From: Conchocele bisecta
Taxonomy: Eukaryota > Mollusca > Bivalvia > Lucinida > Thyasiridae
Direction: 5' to 3'
DNA: 64,000 bases
Assembly: GCA_029237695.1 (NCBI GenBank)
Contig: CM055279.1
Location: 21,579,919 to 21,643,918 of the forward strand
The position numbers were made by a program, and so were the translations under genes. This document shows positions 42,401 to 51,626 of the stretch, one piece after another (position 1 is the first letter of the stretch; each line of letters begins with the position of its first letter). The notes under the pieces were generated by a model that searched no databases, was not told where the DNA came from, and worked only from the letters and a program-made list of their open reading frames with translations.

Positions 42401-45400
42401 CATGAACAGACAGGACTATGAATAAATTACATGGAAGCCGTCTAAATTAAGCACACAGTGGTCCCCAGGGTTTCGGGTTTAGAGGGGTTCCACTGTACAT
42501 GTAGCAACACTTAACTGCTATCATGTGCGCATCTATTCATTTACATGAATCACCCAATTCATGTAAATGGCAGCCATATTGGATTTCTGCATATTGTATT
42601 CGGTTTCTAACCGACTAATCGAGTTTCGGTAGCGTATCGAGTATTAAATCTTTGACGTTGGTCGGTCTTTGCATTACTATTTTCTAAAACTGCTTTCACA
42701 ATACGGCATGGTGAAAGCAATTTTCAAAATGCAAATAGATAATTATGTTTTTTTCACAACCAGCGGCCCATCTGAGTTTGTCTGAAAACCGTGTCCATAT
42801 TGTTTGCAGTGACCAGTGGCCTAACTGAGTTTGGTTGATACTCATGCCCATACTGTATGTAGTGACGTTATGGGACCCGCCATAAAACAGCGGCCTAACT
42901 GAGTTTGTGTGACACTCATGCCCATATTGTTTGTAGTGACGTTATGGGGCTCGCCATAAATCAGCAGCCTAACTTAGTTTGTGCGATACTTATGCCCATA
43001 TTGTTTGCAGTGACGTTATGGGGCCCGCCATAAATCAGCAGCCTAACTTAGTTTGTGTGATACTTATGCCCATATTGTTTGCAGTGACGTTATGGGGCTC
43101 GCCATAAATCAGCAGCCTAACTGAGTTTGTGCGATACTTATGCCCATATTGTTTGCAGTGACGTTATGGGGCCCGCCATAAATCAGCAGCCTAACTTAGT
43201 TTGTGCGATACTTATGCCATATTGTTTGTAGTGACGTTATGGGGCCCGCCATAAATCAGCAGCCTAAATTAGTTTGTGTGATACTTATGCCCATATTGTT
43301 TGCAGTGACGTTATGGGGCGCGCCATAAACCAGCAGCCTAACCGAGTTTGTGTGACACTCATGCCCATATTGTTTGTAGTGACGTTATGGGGCCCGCCGT
43401 TCAAGGGGTTCATGATAGCGGCGGCCGAGGAGGGCTCAAAGGACTGGCCGAGCGGCATCTTCTACAGCGAGGACGGCGCGGCCAAGCCAATGACGTGCCT
43501 CGGGCGGGGCGACACGGCCACCCACACGAACAACTCGTACAAGGACAGCGTCTCCATACTGTGGTACGGGCCGCAAAACATGCTGTCGGAGCAGGTCCAG
43601 TTTGTGTAAGTATAGAAGCTGGTGTGCATGCTCCAGATAAGGCGCATATTGGCGTATTTTACGCTCTTATTTTAGCTGAATACGCATTGATTATCAACAG
43701 TGGGAGTACAAGCTACTCACAGCAATGTGACAATACGCATTGGTTTTAATATTGAGAAGCGCATGTTCAACTATATTACTGTATAAATAAGTAATACTAC
43801 ACCAGGGCTCCAGATAAGGAATTAATAATTGAGTATTGTCACTCCATCATTTCTGAAGCAATTGGGTATTTCAAAATTGAAATTGTGTAAAATAGAATCA
43901 ACTACTAGATACACATCAGCAGACCGCACTTATTGAATAGTATGCTTCTAAATGAAACACATCTTTGTATTTCATTAGAATTGTCTCCTTGGTGACAATT
44001 CTAATGAAATACCAAGATGTGTTTTCATGGAAAAATAAGAAAATATGCTATATTTGTGGGCTGTTTATTGTTTTCTGCACCATGATAAAGATACCGCAAA
44101 TTTTACATTGCTTTTTGATATTCACTACTTCTGATTTCAATGGATTTTTGGCAATTTTAATTGGGTATTTACGCAAATACGCACCTTATCTGGAGCGCTG
44201 CTACACTGAAATAAGCGAATTGTTAAATTTGTTTTATGGTTTGATCATTTGTTCCCTATTTAATAATAAAGAAAATCAATAATCCATTTGTGAACAAATA
44301 AATACGCATTTATTTTGAGATCCGGGAATACAATACTTTTTAGATACAACGCTTATCTGGAGCTCTGGATGTAACACTTCAGGGGGCCGTTTCACTAAAC
44401 TAAAGTGCAAACTTATGATAGTCTGTAAATTTCATATTAACACTATTTTCTTGTAAACGATTATTGGATTTTCATTTATTGAGCTTAGGCTGCATATGCT
44501 CAATAAATGTAAATCCATCAATCGAAATTTCCAGACGATCCTAAATTTACACTTACGAACATTTTAGTCGTACGAAGTTTAGTGAAACGGGCCTCAGATG
44601 TTCCCATACCGCCCGTACCAGACGTCGATATGAGTATTTGAGTTACTTGTCTGGAGTTATCAACTCTCTGAGCAAGTACAGTCTATGTAAGTATCAAGGT
44701 GTATGATCACGTGGTACTAACAACAACAACAACAAGTACCGATTCAAAGTACGTATTATTTTATAGTGTCCTTATTACGTAACGGATTTTGATGTAATAT
44801 GGCGCATCAAACGCGTCTTGTTAAGTTGCATTTGGTGGTCTTTGTATGTTCGCCCAAACTTCTGTCGTTTTTGCGAATAATCGATTTCCGTGTCTCTGTC
44901 TCCGACACGGAAATCGATTCTTCGCAAAAACGACATAAGTCTGTGCCAAACTCCCTAGACCACCAAATGCAGCTCATGAGGACGCGTTTGATGCGCCATA
45001 TTTCATCAAAATCCGTTACGTAATACGGACACTATAAACGAATACGTACTTTTAATCGGTACGTATTGTTGTTGTTAGTACCACGTGATCATACACCTTG
45101 CATATGGGTGGTGGGGTGTGCCAAATAGCTCTGGAATACGATCCTGCTCAATGTACTGTAGTGGACATGTAGGCGTGTGGCGTGTAATTGTGAAAACGTC
45201 ACTCTCCAAATAAAAGACAGACTATATGGAAGTATTTGAGTTACGTTTGCGAATCTTTAATCAATTTGTGTACAGCATCTTTCCTTGCTCACAGTCATGT
45301 CCATGTTGTACGGCGACAAGGATTTATTTTATTATTTCGTTCCCACGAAATAACAATTCGTTCCCTCGTATTAACAATTCGTTCCCTCGAATTAACAATT

Positions 45401-48400
45401 CGTATTAACAATTCGTTCCCTCGAATTAACAATTCGTTCCCTCGAATTAACATTTCGTTCCCTCAATTTGACAATTCGTTCCCTCGAATTAACAATTCGT
45501 TCCCACGATATAACAATTCGTTCCCACGAATTAACAATTCGTTCCCATGGGAACGAATTGTTATTTCGTAGGAACGAATTGTTAAATTCAGGGAACAAAA
45601 TTGTTATTTCGTGGGAACGAATTGTTCACTTGAGGGAACGAATTGTTAATTCGAGGGAACGAATCTAGTACGTAATTTGTAAACAACAAACATGTTTGTT
45701 ACAGAGCGACAGTGGTGGTGAATAAGTCGATATACTACACGAACATAAAGTCCAACTTCGTTCGACTGGACGCTACGCTTCTTCAAGGTAAGTCACCATA
45801 ATTGTACAGGGCTCCGGATAAGGAATTTGTAATTAAGTATTGTCACTCAATCATTTCTGAAGCAATTTGGTATTTCAAAATTTTAATTGGGTATAATACA
45901 ATCCTACTACTGTTTACACATCAAGAGACATTGTAATGAAATACCAAGATGTGTTATCATGGAAAATAAGAAAAATATGCTATATTTGTGGTCTGTTTAT
46001 TGTTTTCGGCAACATGATAAAGGTACCACAATTTTTTTTTTTTTTTTTATACTTGCTACTTCTGATTTCAATTGGGTCTTTGGCAACTTTAATCGGGTAA
46101 TAATTCCAGCACAAAAATATTTACACAATTCCCTAACATTTGATTGGTCCGTAGCAAGTCTCTGTCCAAAATTTATATCCCAGTAAACTCCCACGCCGAA
46201 CTAGTTTCCGTAACCGTGAGGCGCAGTTAAAATAATTCTTAACAAAACGGAAAATAAACACATTTTCTTGATGAATTTATTTCAAATGCTGGAATTATAA
46301 GGAATGAACGGCCTTTTTTTGGAATTTATCGGGGATATAAACTTGGAAAAGTCGCGGGAATACTGGACGAGGCCTTCCGGCCATCGTCCAGTATTCCCGC
46401 GACTGTTCCAAATTTATACCCCGATAAATTCCACAAAATGGCCATTCATTCCTATAGTAAAGGCACAGGTAGAGACACGGTTTGTCCGCATGTACGGGGA
46501 GATAATTCCAAGTTTATACCCCGATAAATTCCACAAAAAGGCCATTCATTCCTATAGTAGGCACAGTAGAGACACGGTTTGTCCGCATGTACGGAGAGAT
46601 AATTCCAAGTTTATACCCCGATAAATTCCACAAAAAGGCCATTCATTCCTATAGTAAAGGCACAGGTAGAGACACGGTTTGACCGCATGTACGGAGAGAT
46701 AATTCCAAGTTTATACCCCGATAAATTCCACAAAAAGGCCATTCATTCCTATAATAAACATGGCGTCCCTGGTATTACATATACAGCAAAAACTCTCCAA
46801 AGCCCGTGTCCTGGGCAGTCACCATGGTACCCGGTTTGGAGCGGTGTGTTTCGGCTTTCATCGGTAGAACTCTATATATAGTTACGCTCGCTACGAAATT
46901 ACTGATTTATAAAACATTCAATATGTGAACTATAACTATTACATCTAATGTGGCACATACTTACACTGCTTGCATGTGTTTCAAATTGTTATCGATAGTT
47001 AGCACAATCATTGGCACACATCTAGCATCGTTGATCATGCTTCACGATGCTACTAAATAAAGTAAAACACGATTTCATTGTAGACCAAGAAGGCGATTTT
47101 GTAAACATTTTGCATTTAGTTTTGCATTTTAATTGACACATTACACCGAATACAAACTGTACAATGCTTGACTCATGATCACATATATTATTAACATCTG
47201 ACGGAACATCTTCTTCAGAAGGACGATATTCATGCATACTAGACAGCGATTGCCGTTTATTGTATAATCTGGTATATAAATGCCATTCAATTTGTATTCA
47301 TGACTGCTGTAACTATTGTTGTTAATACATATAGCCCGAAACCATTGTCATTATATTACAATATATGATGCATATTCTAAGAAAATACTTTCGTTAAAAC
47401 AAAATGCATATATTATACAGTATACGTGTATATTAAATAACGTCCTGCATTTCATTGACTTTTCCCATGTGCGTGGTATCCTTGCTACAGATTTATCCCG
47501 TCAACACAGTGCGTATCTGCCGTGAAACACGGTGCCGTGAAACATTTTTGATATCCTGCCAATACGACCTAATATCTGCGTGTGAATATGTGCCGTGGCT
47601 GGGGTTATTTTTAGATATTATAGAGAATAGTAGGTTGGTGCCGTGAATGGGAAAAACATCTGGCGCGGCACGGAAACGCGATGTGCTCGGTAGAGCCTCG
47701 CCAACCCGTTTCCTAAGCCTTGCCAGATAGTTTTTCCCATTCACGGCACTAATCTACTATTCTCTATAATATCGCATCCAATAAATGTGTATTATGCATG
47801 CGAATTGTTTAACATGTTATATTACATTCATATCGAATTGCCATCGCGTAGGAGCACCATAAATTGAGAATAGTAGGTTAGTGCCGTGAATGGGAAAAAT
47901 ATCTGGCAAGGCTCAGGAAACGGGATGGGCGAGGCTCTGCCGAGCACATCCTGTTTCCGTGCCGCGCCAGATATGTTTTCCCATTCACGACACTAACCTA
48001 CTATTCTATTTATCCCGTCAACACCTTCAAATGGCTGTAAAATGCAAAAATTGTATTGACTGGATATCAAAAATGTTTCACGGCACCGTGTTTCACGACA
48101 CATACGCACTGTGTTGACGGGATAAGTAGGCCGGTATCTGTGGGCCGTTTCACTAAACTTCGTACGACTAAAATGTTCGTAAGTGTAAAATTATGATAGA
48201 CTGTAAATTGCACATCAACACTGTTTTCTTGTAAACAATTATTGGATTTACATTTATTGAGCATAGGCTGAATATGCAGCCTATGCTCAATAAATGTAAA
48301 TCCATCAATTGAAATTTCTAGACGATCCTAAATTTGCGCTTGCGAACATTTTAGTCGTAAGAAGCTTAGTGAAACGGGCCCCAGGAACATATAGTTCAAT

Positions 48401-51400
48401 ATAAGGTTCGACCATGTCCAACCGTGGGTAAACGTTTGCCGTGGGACGAGTGAACTCTTTGAATCCCAAGGCTGTATGCCGCGGGTTCAAACAGTTCACG
48501 AGTGCCTCCAGCCGTGGGTAAACGTTTGCCGTGGCACGAGGGAACTGTTTGAAGCCCAAGGCCGTAGGCCGCGCGTTTAAACAGTTCCCGAGTGCCACGG
48601 CAAACGTATACCAATGGCTGAACATGGTCAAACGTTATTGTTACATTTCCATTGCTTACTTTGAGAATATTTGCAGTATTTTCGGTACATTGCTCCACTC
48701 AAACAGCTGATTTACACATACATGTACATATTCCGGGGCCACAGTACACGTCGCGTCATTCAGCCGCATCAATTTCAAAATTGCGACCGTTGTCGACTGG
48801 TCTAGTGACGTAATGGCTCGTTCTGAGACACATGCATTACGTTGGTGTTGGCTTGGCCCCGAAATGAGCATTGTCTACAGCACCCACCCACCGTACGGTT
48901 GAACACGGCGGTGAGCGGTGTCGAAAAACGGCAGTCATGTAACAATACAAGGTAGCCAGAACGCGGTCTGGCTAATTGAGTCTTAAAACCTTATTTAATA
49001 AGGAAAACTACTTCATTCGCTTGTAACATTTATTTAGAATACACGTTTCCTTTCATGGACTTGTCAGGGCCGTTTGAAACATTTTGTTCTGTCTATTTTT
49101 GTCATGGAACGATTGGCATGACATAATATCATCGAGCATACGTGCAACTATGGAACAAATGCGATGAACTGTGGACAGGCATTTATCGTCTACACTGTTC
49201 CGTTCTTCGTGTCCTAGTCATTACTGCTACCTCGAATGAACACTTACACAATGCATAAGTGCATGTCGGACTTAGGCTGCACATGCTTGCAATATGATAT
49301 GTAACCACTTTGGTCTCAAACTTAACACAAACATAGTTTGTCATGGTGTCTCATGATTTCACGATGGATAATACTGGGGGCCGTTTCACTAAACATCGTA
49401 CGACTAAAATGTACGTAAGTGCAAATGTTGGATCGTCTGGAAATTACAATTTATGGATTTACATGTATTGAGCATAGGCTGCATATGCAGCCTATGCTCA
49501 ATACATGTAAATCCAGTAAGTGTGTACTAGAAAACATTGTTAATATGAACATTACAGACTATCATAATTTTGCACTTACGAACATTTTAGTCGCACGAAG
49601 TTGAGTGAAACGGCTCCAAGGTGAACAATAGTATGCATCGAGTGTCGATTCTACTACAGTTGCATGCGTCTAACATGGCCCTATAGTTATGTCCCGTCTT
49701 GCCACGTCAAGCGTAAGTTGGTTGGTGTGCGAATAGTATCAAGGTGTATGATCACAATATGTTACAATAACAACAACGAGTACTGAAGCTTATAGAAGCC
49801 CTCCGATTCAAAGAACATATTCTTGTATTCTTACATTTGAGTGGGCAACACTTTCATCCATTGTTGTTGTGGTTGTAACCACGTGATCGTGCACCTTGAG
49901 TTTAACGCCAGATCAGACCGCACGTCTTTGAAGTCTAATCAGGACATACGCCACATCTACTCGAATTTGCCATGACGTCGGGAAACATTGCTAAAGCAGA
50001 TAATAAACAGTTGCCAGTATGTTTTGTTGGAGAAGATCGTACCGAGTTACTAAATAAATACACTCAGTTTGCTCAAAGTCCAGGGGGCGTTTCACTAAAC
50101 TTCGTACGACTAAAATCTTCGTAAGCGCAAATTTAGAATCGTCTGGAAATTTCAATATAGGCTGCATATGCAGCCTATGCAGCCTATGCTCAATAAATGT
50201 AAATCCAATAATTGTTTACAGGAAACACTGTTAATGTGAATTTACAGACTATCATAAGTTTGAACTTACGAACATTATAGTTTAGTTTAGTGAAACGGGC
50301 CCCAGAAGTCTGAGGAAAATCCTTTTTTGTTTGATCAATTGAGTCATTATATACGAAAACATGTATTTGCGACCAATAATTTGACATATTTATCAGTAGA
50401 TTGACTTAACCCTTTCAACCCTAAGGAACTGGAATGGACTGTGACATGCCAATGTTCCGACCAATCCAATGGTCACAAAATGATTTTCAGATTCGTCCAT
50501 TTATGAAAAGGGGGTGTTTTTGTTCTAAAAAATATGAAAATTACGTTCAAAAAGTGCAGATCCTGATGAGACGGCTCGTTACGAGCCGGCTCATCTGGAT
50601 CTGCACTTTTTGCATAAACAGCTATAGCGGGATTTCGGGTTCAAAGGGTTAAGACAGTTTGAGTATGTACTGTAATTCAATATTAAATGTAAATTTGCCG
50701 TGGCAAAATGGGGTATAAAAATGAAGGGTCTATGGAAGAAGGTGCTTAGTCCCTTTCTTCCACTGATCTTTTCAAAAATAATGGGTTCAGTAGAAGAAGG
50801 GAAGTTAGTCCACTGATCCATCCAATTACACACTAAACACAGTGACAATTTGTTTCCAATGCCATCAGGTCAAGCGGGCGCAGAAGGAGGCGCCAACGTG
50901 CTGTCGGCCACCGTGGATCCCTGGCTATCCGATCAGACCATGACTACAGCGGCGCCCTGGGGCGGAAACAGGTGGGGCTCCAGCAACAGATGGGGATCCA
51001 ATACCGGTGGTGGTCGCCGCTGGGATAGAGCTGGAGGCGGTGGAGGCGGCTGGGGAAATTCCCAATCAGGAGGTGGCGGCCGATGGAGGAATTCCCAATC
51101 CGGAGGTGGCGGCGGATGGGGGAATTCCCAGTCCGGAGGCACTTGGGAAAGTACAGGCGGATCTTCCGGCGCGACTTCCGACAGACCTTGGGGAAATTCC
51201 GGCTGGCAGTCACGTGGGCAGGGATCGAGCTGGGAGCAGCCCCCTTCATCTGGTTCCGGCTCAAGTTGGGGATCAAGCGGCGAAAGCTCCAGGGGTCAGC
51301 AGAGTCAATCAAGCTGGGGAAACAATCCCAGTAGTTGGGGCAGCAATCCCACATCGACAGCGACGCCGGCAGATGTCGCTGGCACGACACTGGATACCGG

Positions 51401-51626
51401 CACTGCGAATGCAGCGGTGTATCACGATCACGGTCCGAGCGGGAGCGGCACGCAGACGAGCGGGGGTTCAGTCGGCCCGGTCGGCCCGGTCGGCACTGGC
51501 AGCAGTAGTGACATTTGGAATGTAGTGTCGGGAATGTCGCCGGCCACAATCGCCCGGATGTTGCGCGCGCTGACGTCCGCCGGTGGCTCCGGGACGGCGA
51601 CAACGACAGCGGTGCCGGCCAAGTAG
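36218..51626 (+). CDS. Secreted Reeler-domain protein with RGD motif and Gly/Ser/Trp-rich tail
   Basis: Four exons join in frame (211+226+83+758 nt = 425 residues plus stop). Residues 1-19 form a signal peptide (MKELYFACILVSMLCYVHS). Residues 20-173 match the Reeler fold: GAPQDSCFYMTPRH at the start, VTLWGPPFKGFMIAAA in the middle, QVQFVATVVVNKSIYY near the end, with C29 and C110 placed for the family disulfide. Sequons lie at N55, N121 and N152, and R113-G114-D115 is an RGD tripeptide. Residues 174-425 are Gly/Ser/Asn/Gln-rich with 16 tryptophans, mostly as WG, including an 11-residue repeat around WGNSQSGGGG. Reeler proteins include Hdd11-type insect defence proteins, ferric-chelate-reductase-like proteins and reelin. 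A secreted Reeler with a WG-rich tail could be an immune, adhesive or matrix (shell) protein; the sequence does not decide. No transmembrane segment follows the Reeler domain, so it is not the FRRS1 type. Confidence 0.9.
36484..37273. mobile_element. Family E element split by a G element
   Basis: E runs 36484-36919 and resumes at 37222 (ATGATGTCTCTGACATG). The join matches the unbroken order in 31185-31210 and 53305-53335. In Reeler intron 1. Confidence 0.85.
36920..37221. mobile_element. Family G MITE inside E
   Basis: 302 bp, ends TAGCCTATTTCACC and complement, flanked by CAG on both sides (36917-36919, 37222-37224). Confidence 0.9.
37410..37896. mobile_element. Family C composite carrying an X hairpin
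   Basis: Full C element, then the X hairpin (37747-37819), then a second C terminus, as at 34639-34986. Confidence 0.85.
37930..38095. mobile_element. Family X, left half
   Basis: GGGGCATCGGAACAG ... ATTCATGTATACAAA ... AGTGTATGTTGTTACCACTC; stops before the hairpin turn. Confidence 0.65.
38360..38515. mobile_element. Family U, decayed
   Basis: Holds CATGACGGGCGTTTCACTGA and GGCCCTGATCACGCGCGC blocks related to 14310-14370. Confidence 0.5.
38534..38812. mobile_element. Family C MITE
   Basis: Both modules; the right terminus is replaced by an F end. Confidence 0.85.
38813..38860. mobile_element. Family F, right end
   Basis: CAGTCCTTGTTGTTGTTG to CACGTGATCATACACCTTG, directly joined to C. 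Confidence 0.75.
39028..39312. repeat. Family R foldback, complete
   Basis: Inverted ends TGGTGCCAATGGTAAAATAT and complement (39294-39312) around about 11 units of 21 bp based on CCTAATTAGG in both orientations. Confidence 0.9.
39315..39592. mobile_element. Family G MITE
   Basis: Starts 2 bases after R. The central hairpin is shortened (ATTATCACAGTGTGATAACG). Confidence 0.87.
39593..40120. other. Reeler intron 1, nothing recognised
   Basis: No repeat family or frame seen. Confidence 0.5.
40121..40193. mobile_element. Family D, left arm deleted
   Basis: TACAGTGGGGTCAGCGTGTT joins directly to CCAACCTGTCGTGTTCG; the right arm is complete. Confidence 0.85.
40196..40325. mobile_element. Family X element
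   Basis: TTCATGTATACAATAAATG lead, then a hairpin with perfect 30-base arms AAAGTGTATGTTGTTACCAC around CGTCTCGGCGAGACG. Confidence 0.85.
40333..40389. mobile_element. Family D, right arm
   Basis: GAACCAACCTGTCGTGTTCG to CCCCACTGTAA. Starts a duplicated D-X segment of about 196 bp. Confidence 0.8.
40391..40489. mobile_element. Family X, truncated
   Basis: Repeats 40196-40292 almost exactly and stops at CGTCTCGGCGAG, where an E fragment begins. Confidence 0.8.
40490..40812. mobile_element. Family E, internal fragment
   Basis: TATAATCATTTACTAATATT to TTTAATTTGCCAGAAT. Confidence 0.78.
40852..41247. mobile_element. Family L foldback
   Basis: Ends GCTCCAGATAAG and CTTATCTGGAGC; TACCCAATT...GAAATACC blocks and centre AATTGTCTCCAAGGAGACAA. 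Confidence 0.85.
41327..41527. mobile_element. Family B MITE, centre deleted
   Basis: The central palindrome is replaced by (AATT)n. Confidence 0.88.
41569..41781. mobile_element. Family H element
   Basis: CAGTGGAACCTCTCTAAACC at both sides, spacer with CATGTTCATGATTGCAAA. Confidence 0.8.
41885..42044. mobile_element. Family E, terminal fragments fused
   Basis: Left end TTAAAGGTGCATGCCCACTC joins inverted interior and ends AACATTTACCTTTAA. Confidence 0.7.
42240..42312. mobile_element. Family H palindrome, perfect
   Basis: ACAGTGGAAGCTCTCTAAAC and complement around CTGGGAGGTCCCCAG. Confidence 0.9.
42438..42497. mobile_element. Family H palindrome, decayed
   Basis: TCTAAATTAAGCACACAGTG against GGTTTAGAGGGGTTCCACTG. 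Confidence 0.65.
42798..43379 (+). repeat. 74-bp tandem array duplicating a 3' splice site
   Basis: TGACGTTATGGG starts at 42863, 42937, 43011, 43085, 43159, 43232 and 43306, and the eighth, at 43380, is the true exon 2 start. A diverged unit precedes at 42810. Each unit is about 55 bases of intron end (CCCATATTGTTTG(C/T)AG) plus the first 19 exon bases, then CATAAA. Spacing is 74 bases (once 73). Confidence 0.95.
43380..43605 (+). CDS. Reeler gene exon 2 (core, RGD loop)
   Basis: Acceptor ttgtttgtag ends at 43379; donor gtaagt at 43606. Restores V71 across the junction and reads TLWGPPFKGFMIAAAEEG...MTCLGRGDTATH...MLSEQVQF. The first 19 bases are also present in each upstream tandem unit (42863-43324). 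GC-rich compared with the surrounding intron. Confidence 0.93.
43806..44202. mobile_element. Family L foldback
   Basis: GGCTCCAGATAAGGAATTAA to CCTTATCTGGAGCG with centre AATTGTCTCCTTGGTGACAA. In Reeler intron 2. Confidence 0.87.
44382..44594. mobile_element. Family B MITE
   Basis: Left CGTACGAC block deleted; centre half lost (TGCATATGCTCAATAAATG). Confidence 0.88.
44695..45100. mobile_element. Family F element, complete
   Basis: 406 bp, CAAGGTGTATGATCACGTGG at left and exact complement at right; centre CGTGTCTCTGTCTCCGACACG. Confidence 0.9.
45320..45666. repeat. Family A foldback without terminal blocks
   Basis: About 11 forward and 5 inverted units; turns over at CGTTCCCATGGGAACG. It ends 38 bases before Reeler exon 3. 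Confidence 0.9.
45705..45787 (+). CDS. Reeler gene exon 3 (last strand of the domain)
   Basis: Acceptor ttgttacag ends at 45704; donor gtaagt at 45788. Reads V-ATVVVNKSIYYTNIKSNF then VRLDATLLQ. Phase 2 in, phase 1 out. The intronic family A foldback ends about 40 bases upstream. Confidence 0.92.
45812..46097. mobile_element. Family L, truncated by J
   Basis: GGGCTCCGGATAAGGAATTT left end, then inverted arm to AACTTTAATCGGGTA. T18 run at 46030. Confidence 0.8.
46098..46757. mobile_element. Family J element with amplified right arm
   Basis: Complete J to about 46458, then three more copies of the arm CCAAGTTTATACCCCGATAA...CATTCATTCCTATAGTA separated by GAGACACGGTTTG.CCGCAT, spacing about 96-104 bp. 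Confidence 0.88.
46758..47490. other. Reeler intron 3, nothing recognised
   Basis: AT-rich; a 71-codon minus frame (47022-47237) lacks known motifs. Confidence 0.5.
47491..47767. mobile_element. Family C MITE
   Basis: CCCGTCAACAC module shortened (loses its own right end at TTATTTTTAGATATT), palindrome module complete. Confidence 0.85.
47867..48126. mobile_element. Family C MITE
   Basis: Near-identical to 6188-6449, including the internal deletion, so a close relative. Confidence 0.88.
48144..48382. mobile_element. Family B MITE
   Basis: Complete, 18 bases after C. Confidence 0.93.
48396..48640. mobile_element. Family W foldback
   Basis: TTCGACCATGTCCAACCGTG with inverted GTGCCACGGCAAACG blocks; more diverged than 11560-11905. 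Confidence 0.82.
48730..48868. repeat. Hairpin with CCGGGGCC ends following W
   Basis: ATATTCCGGGGCCA and TGGCCCCGAAATGAGCATT bound an interior unlike 11990-12118 except for GTGACGTAATG. Confidence 0.65.
48869..49374. other. Reeler intron 3, nothing recognised
   Basis: Only a weak GTAGCCAGAACGCGGTCTGG hairpin near 48950. Confidence 0.5.
49375..49618. mobile_element. Family B MITE
   Basis: Complete; arms use TACATGTATTGAGCAT. Confidence 0.92.
49740..49898. mobile_element. Family F, internally deleted
   Basis: Both ends present; about 250 bases of the centre missing. Confidence 0.8.
50082..50304. mobile_element. Family B MITE
   Basis: Left inner arm deleted; GCAGCCTATGCAGCCTATG is duplicated at the centre. 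Confidence 0.9.
50408..50653. mobile_element. Family I foldback
   Basis: TTAACCCTTTCAACCC to GGTTCAAAGGGTTAA, exact inverted ends; about 215 bases upstream of Reeler exon 4. Confidence 0.9.
50869..51626 (+). CDS. Reeler gene exon 4 (Gly/Ser/Trp-rich tail)
   Basis: Acceptor gccatcag ends at 50868; stop TAG at 51624-51626. After GQAGAEGGANVLSATVDPW come repeated WG/WGSN blocks and three 33-bp repeats (about 51047-51142) coding WGNSQSGGGG-like units, then a more hydrophobic end (IWNVVSGMSPATIARML). GC-rich and CpG-rich, so spurious long frames also open on the opposite strand. Confidence 0.9.

Noticed and set aside
42798..43379. Array as coding repeats of the Reeler protein
   Set aside because: The period is 74 (not a multiple of 3) and every unit has TAA in the joined frame, so the units cannot be coding exons.
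47022..47237. Second transposase-like fragment (71-codon minus frame)
   Set aside because: Cys-rich but without any of the motifs seen at 12236-12863.
48396..48868. Segmental duplication of 11560-12118
   Set aside because: Similarity is confined to W and hairpin termini; interiors and outer flanks differ, so a repeat pair fits better.
51007..51525. 172-codon plus frame overlapping Reeler exon 4
   Set aside because: Wrong frame for the splice phase; arises from the same GC-rich repeats.
50944..51603. 219-codon minus frame opposite the Reeler tail
   Set aside because: Antisense shadow of a GC-rich low-complexity exon; no motif, and the plus frame fits the splice model.
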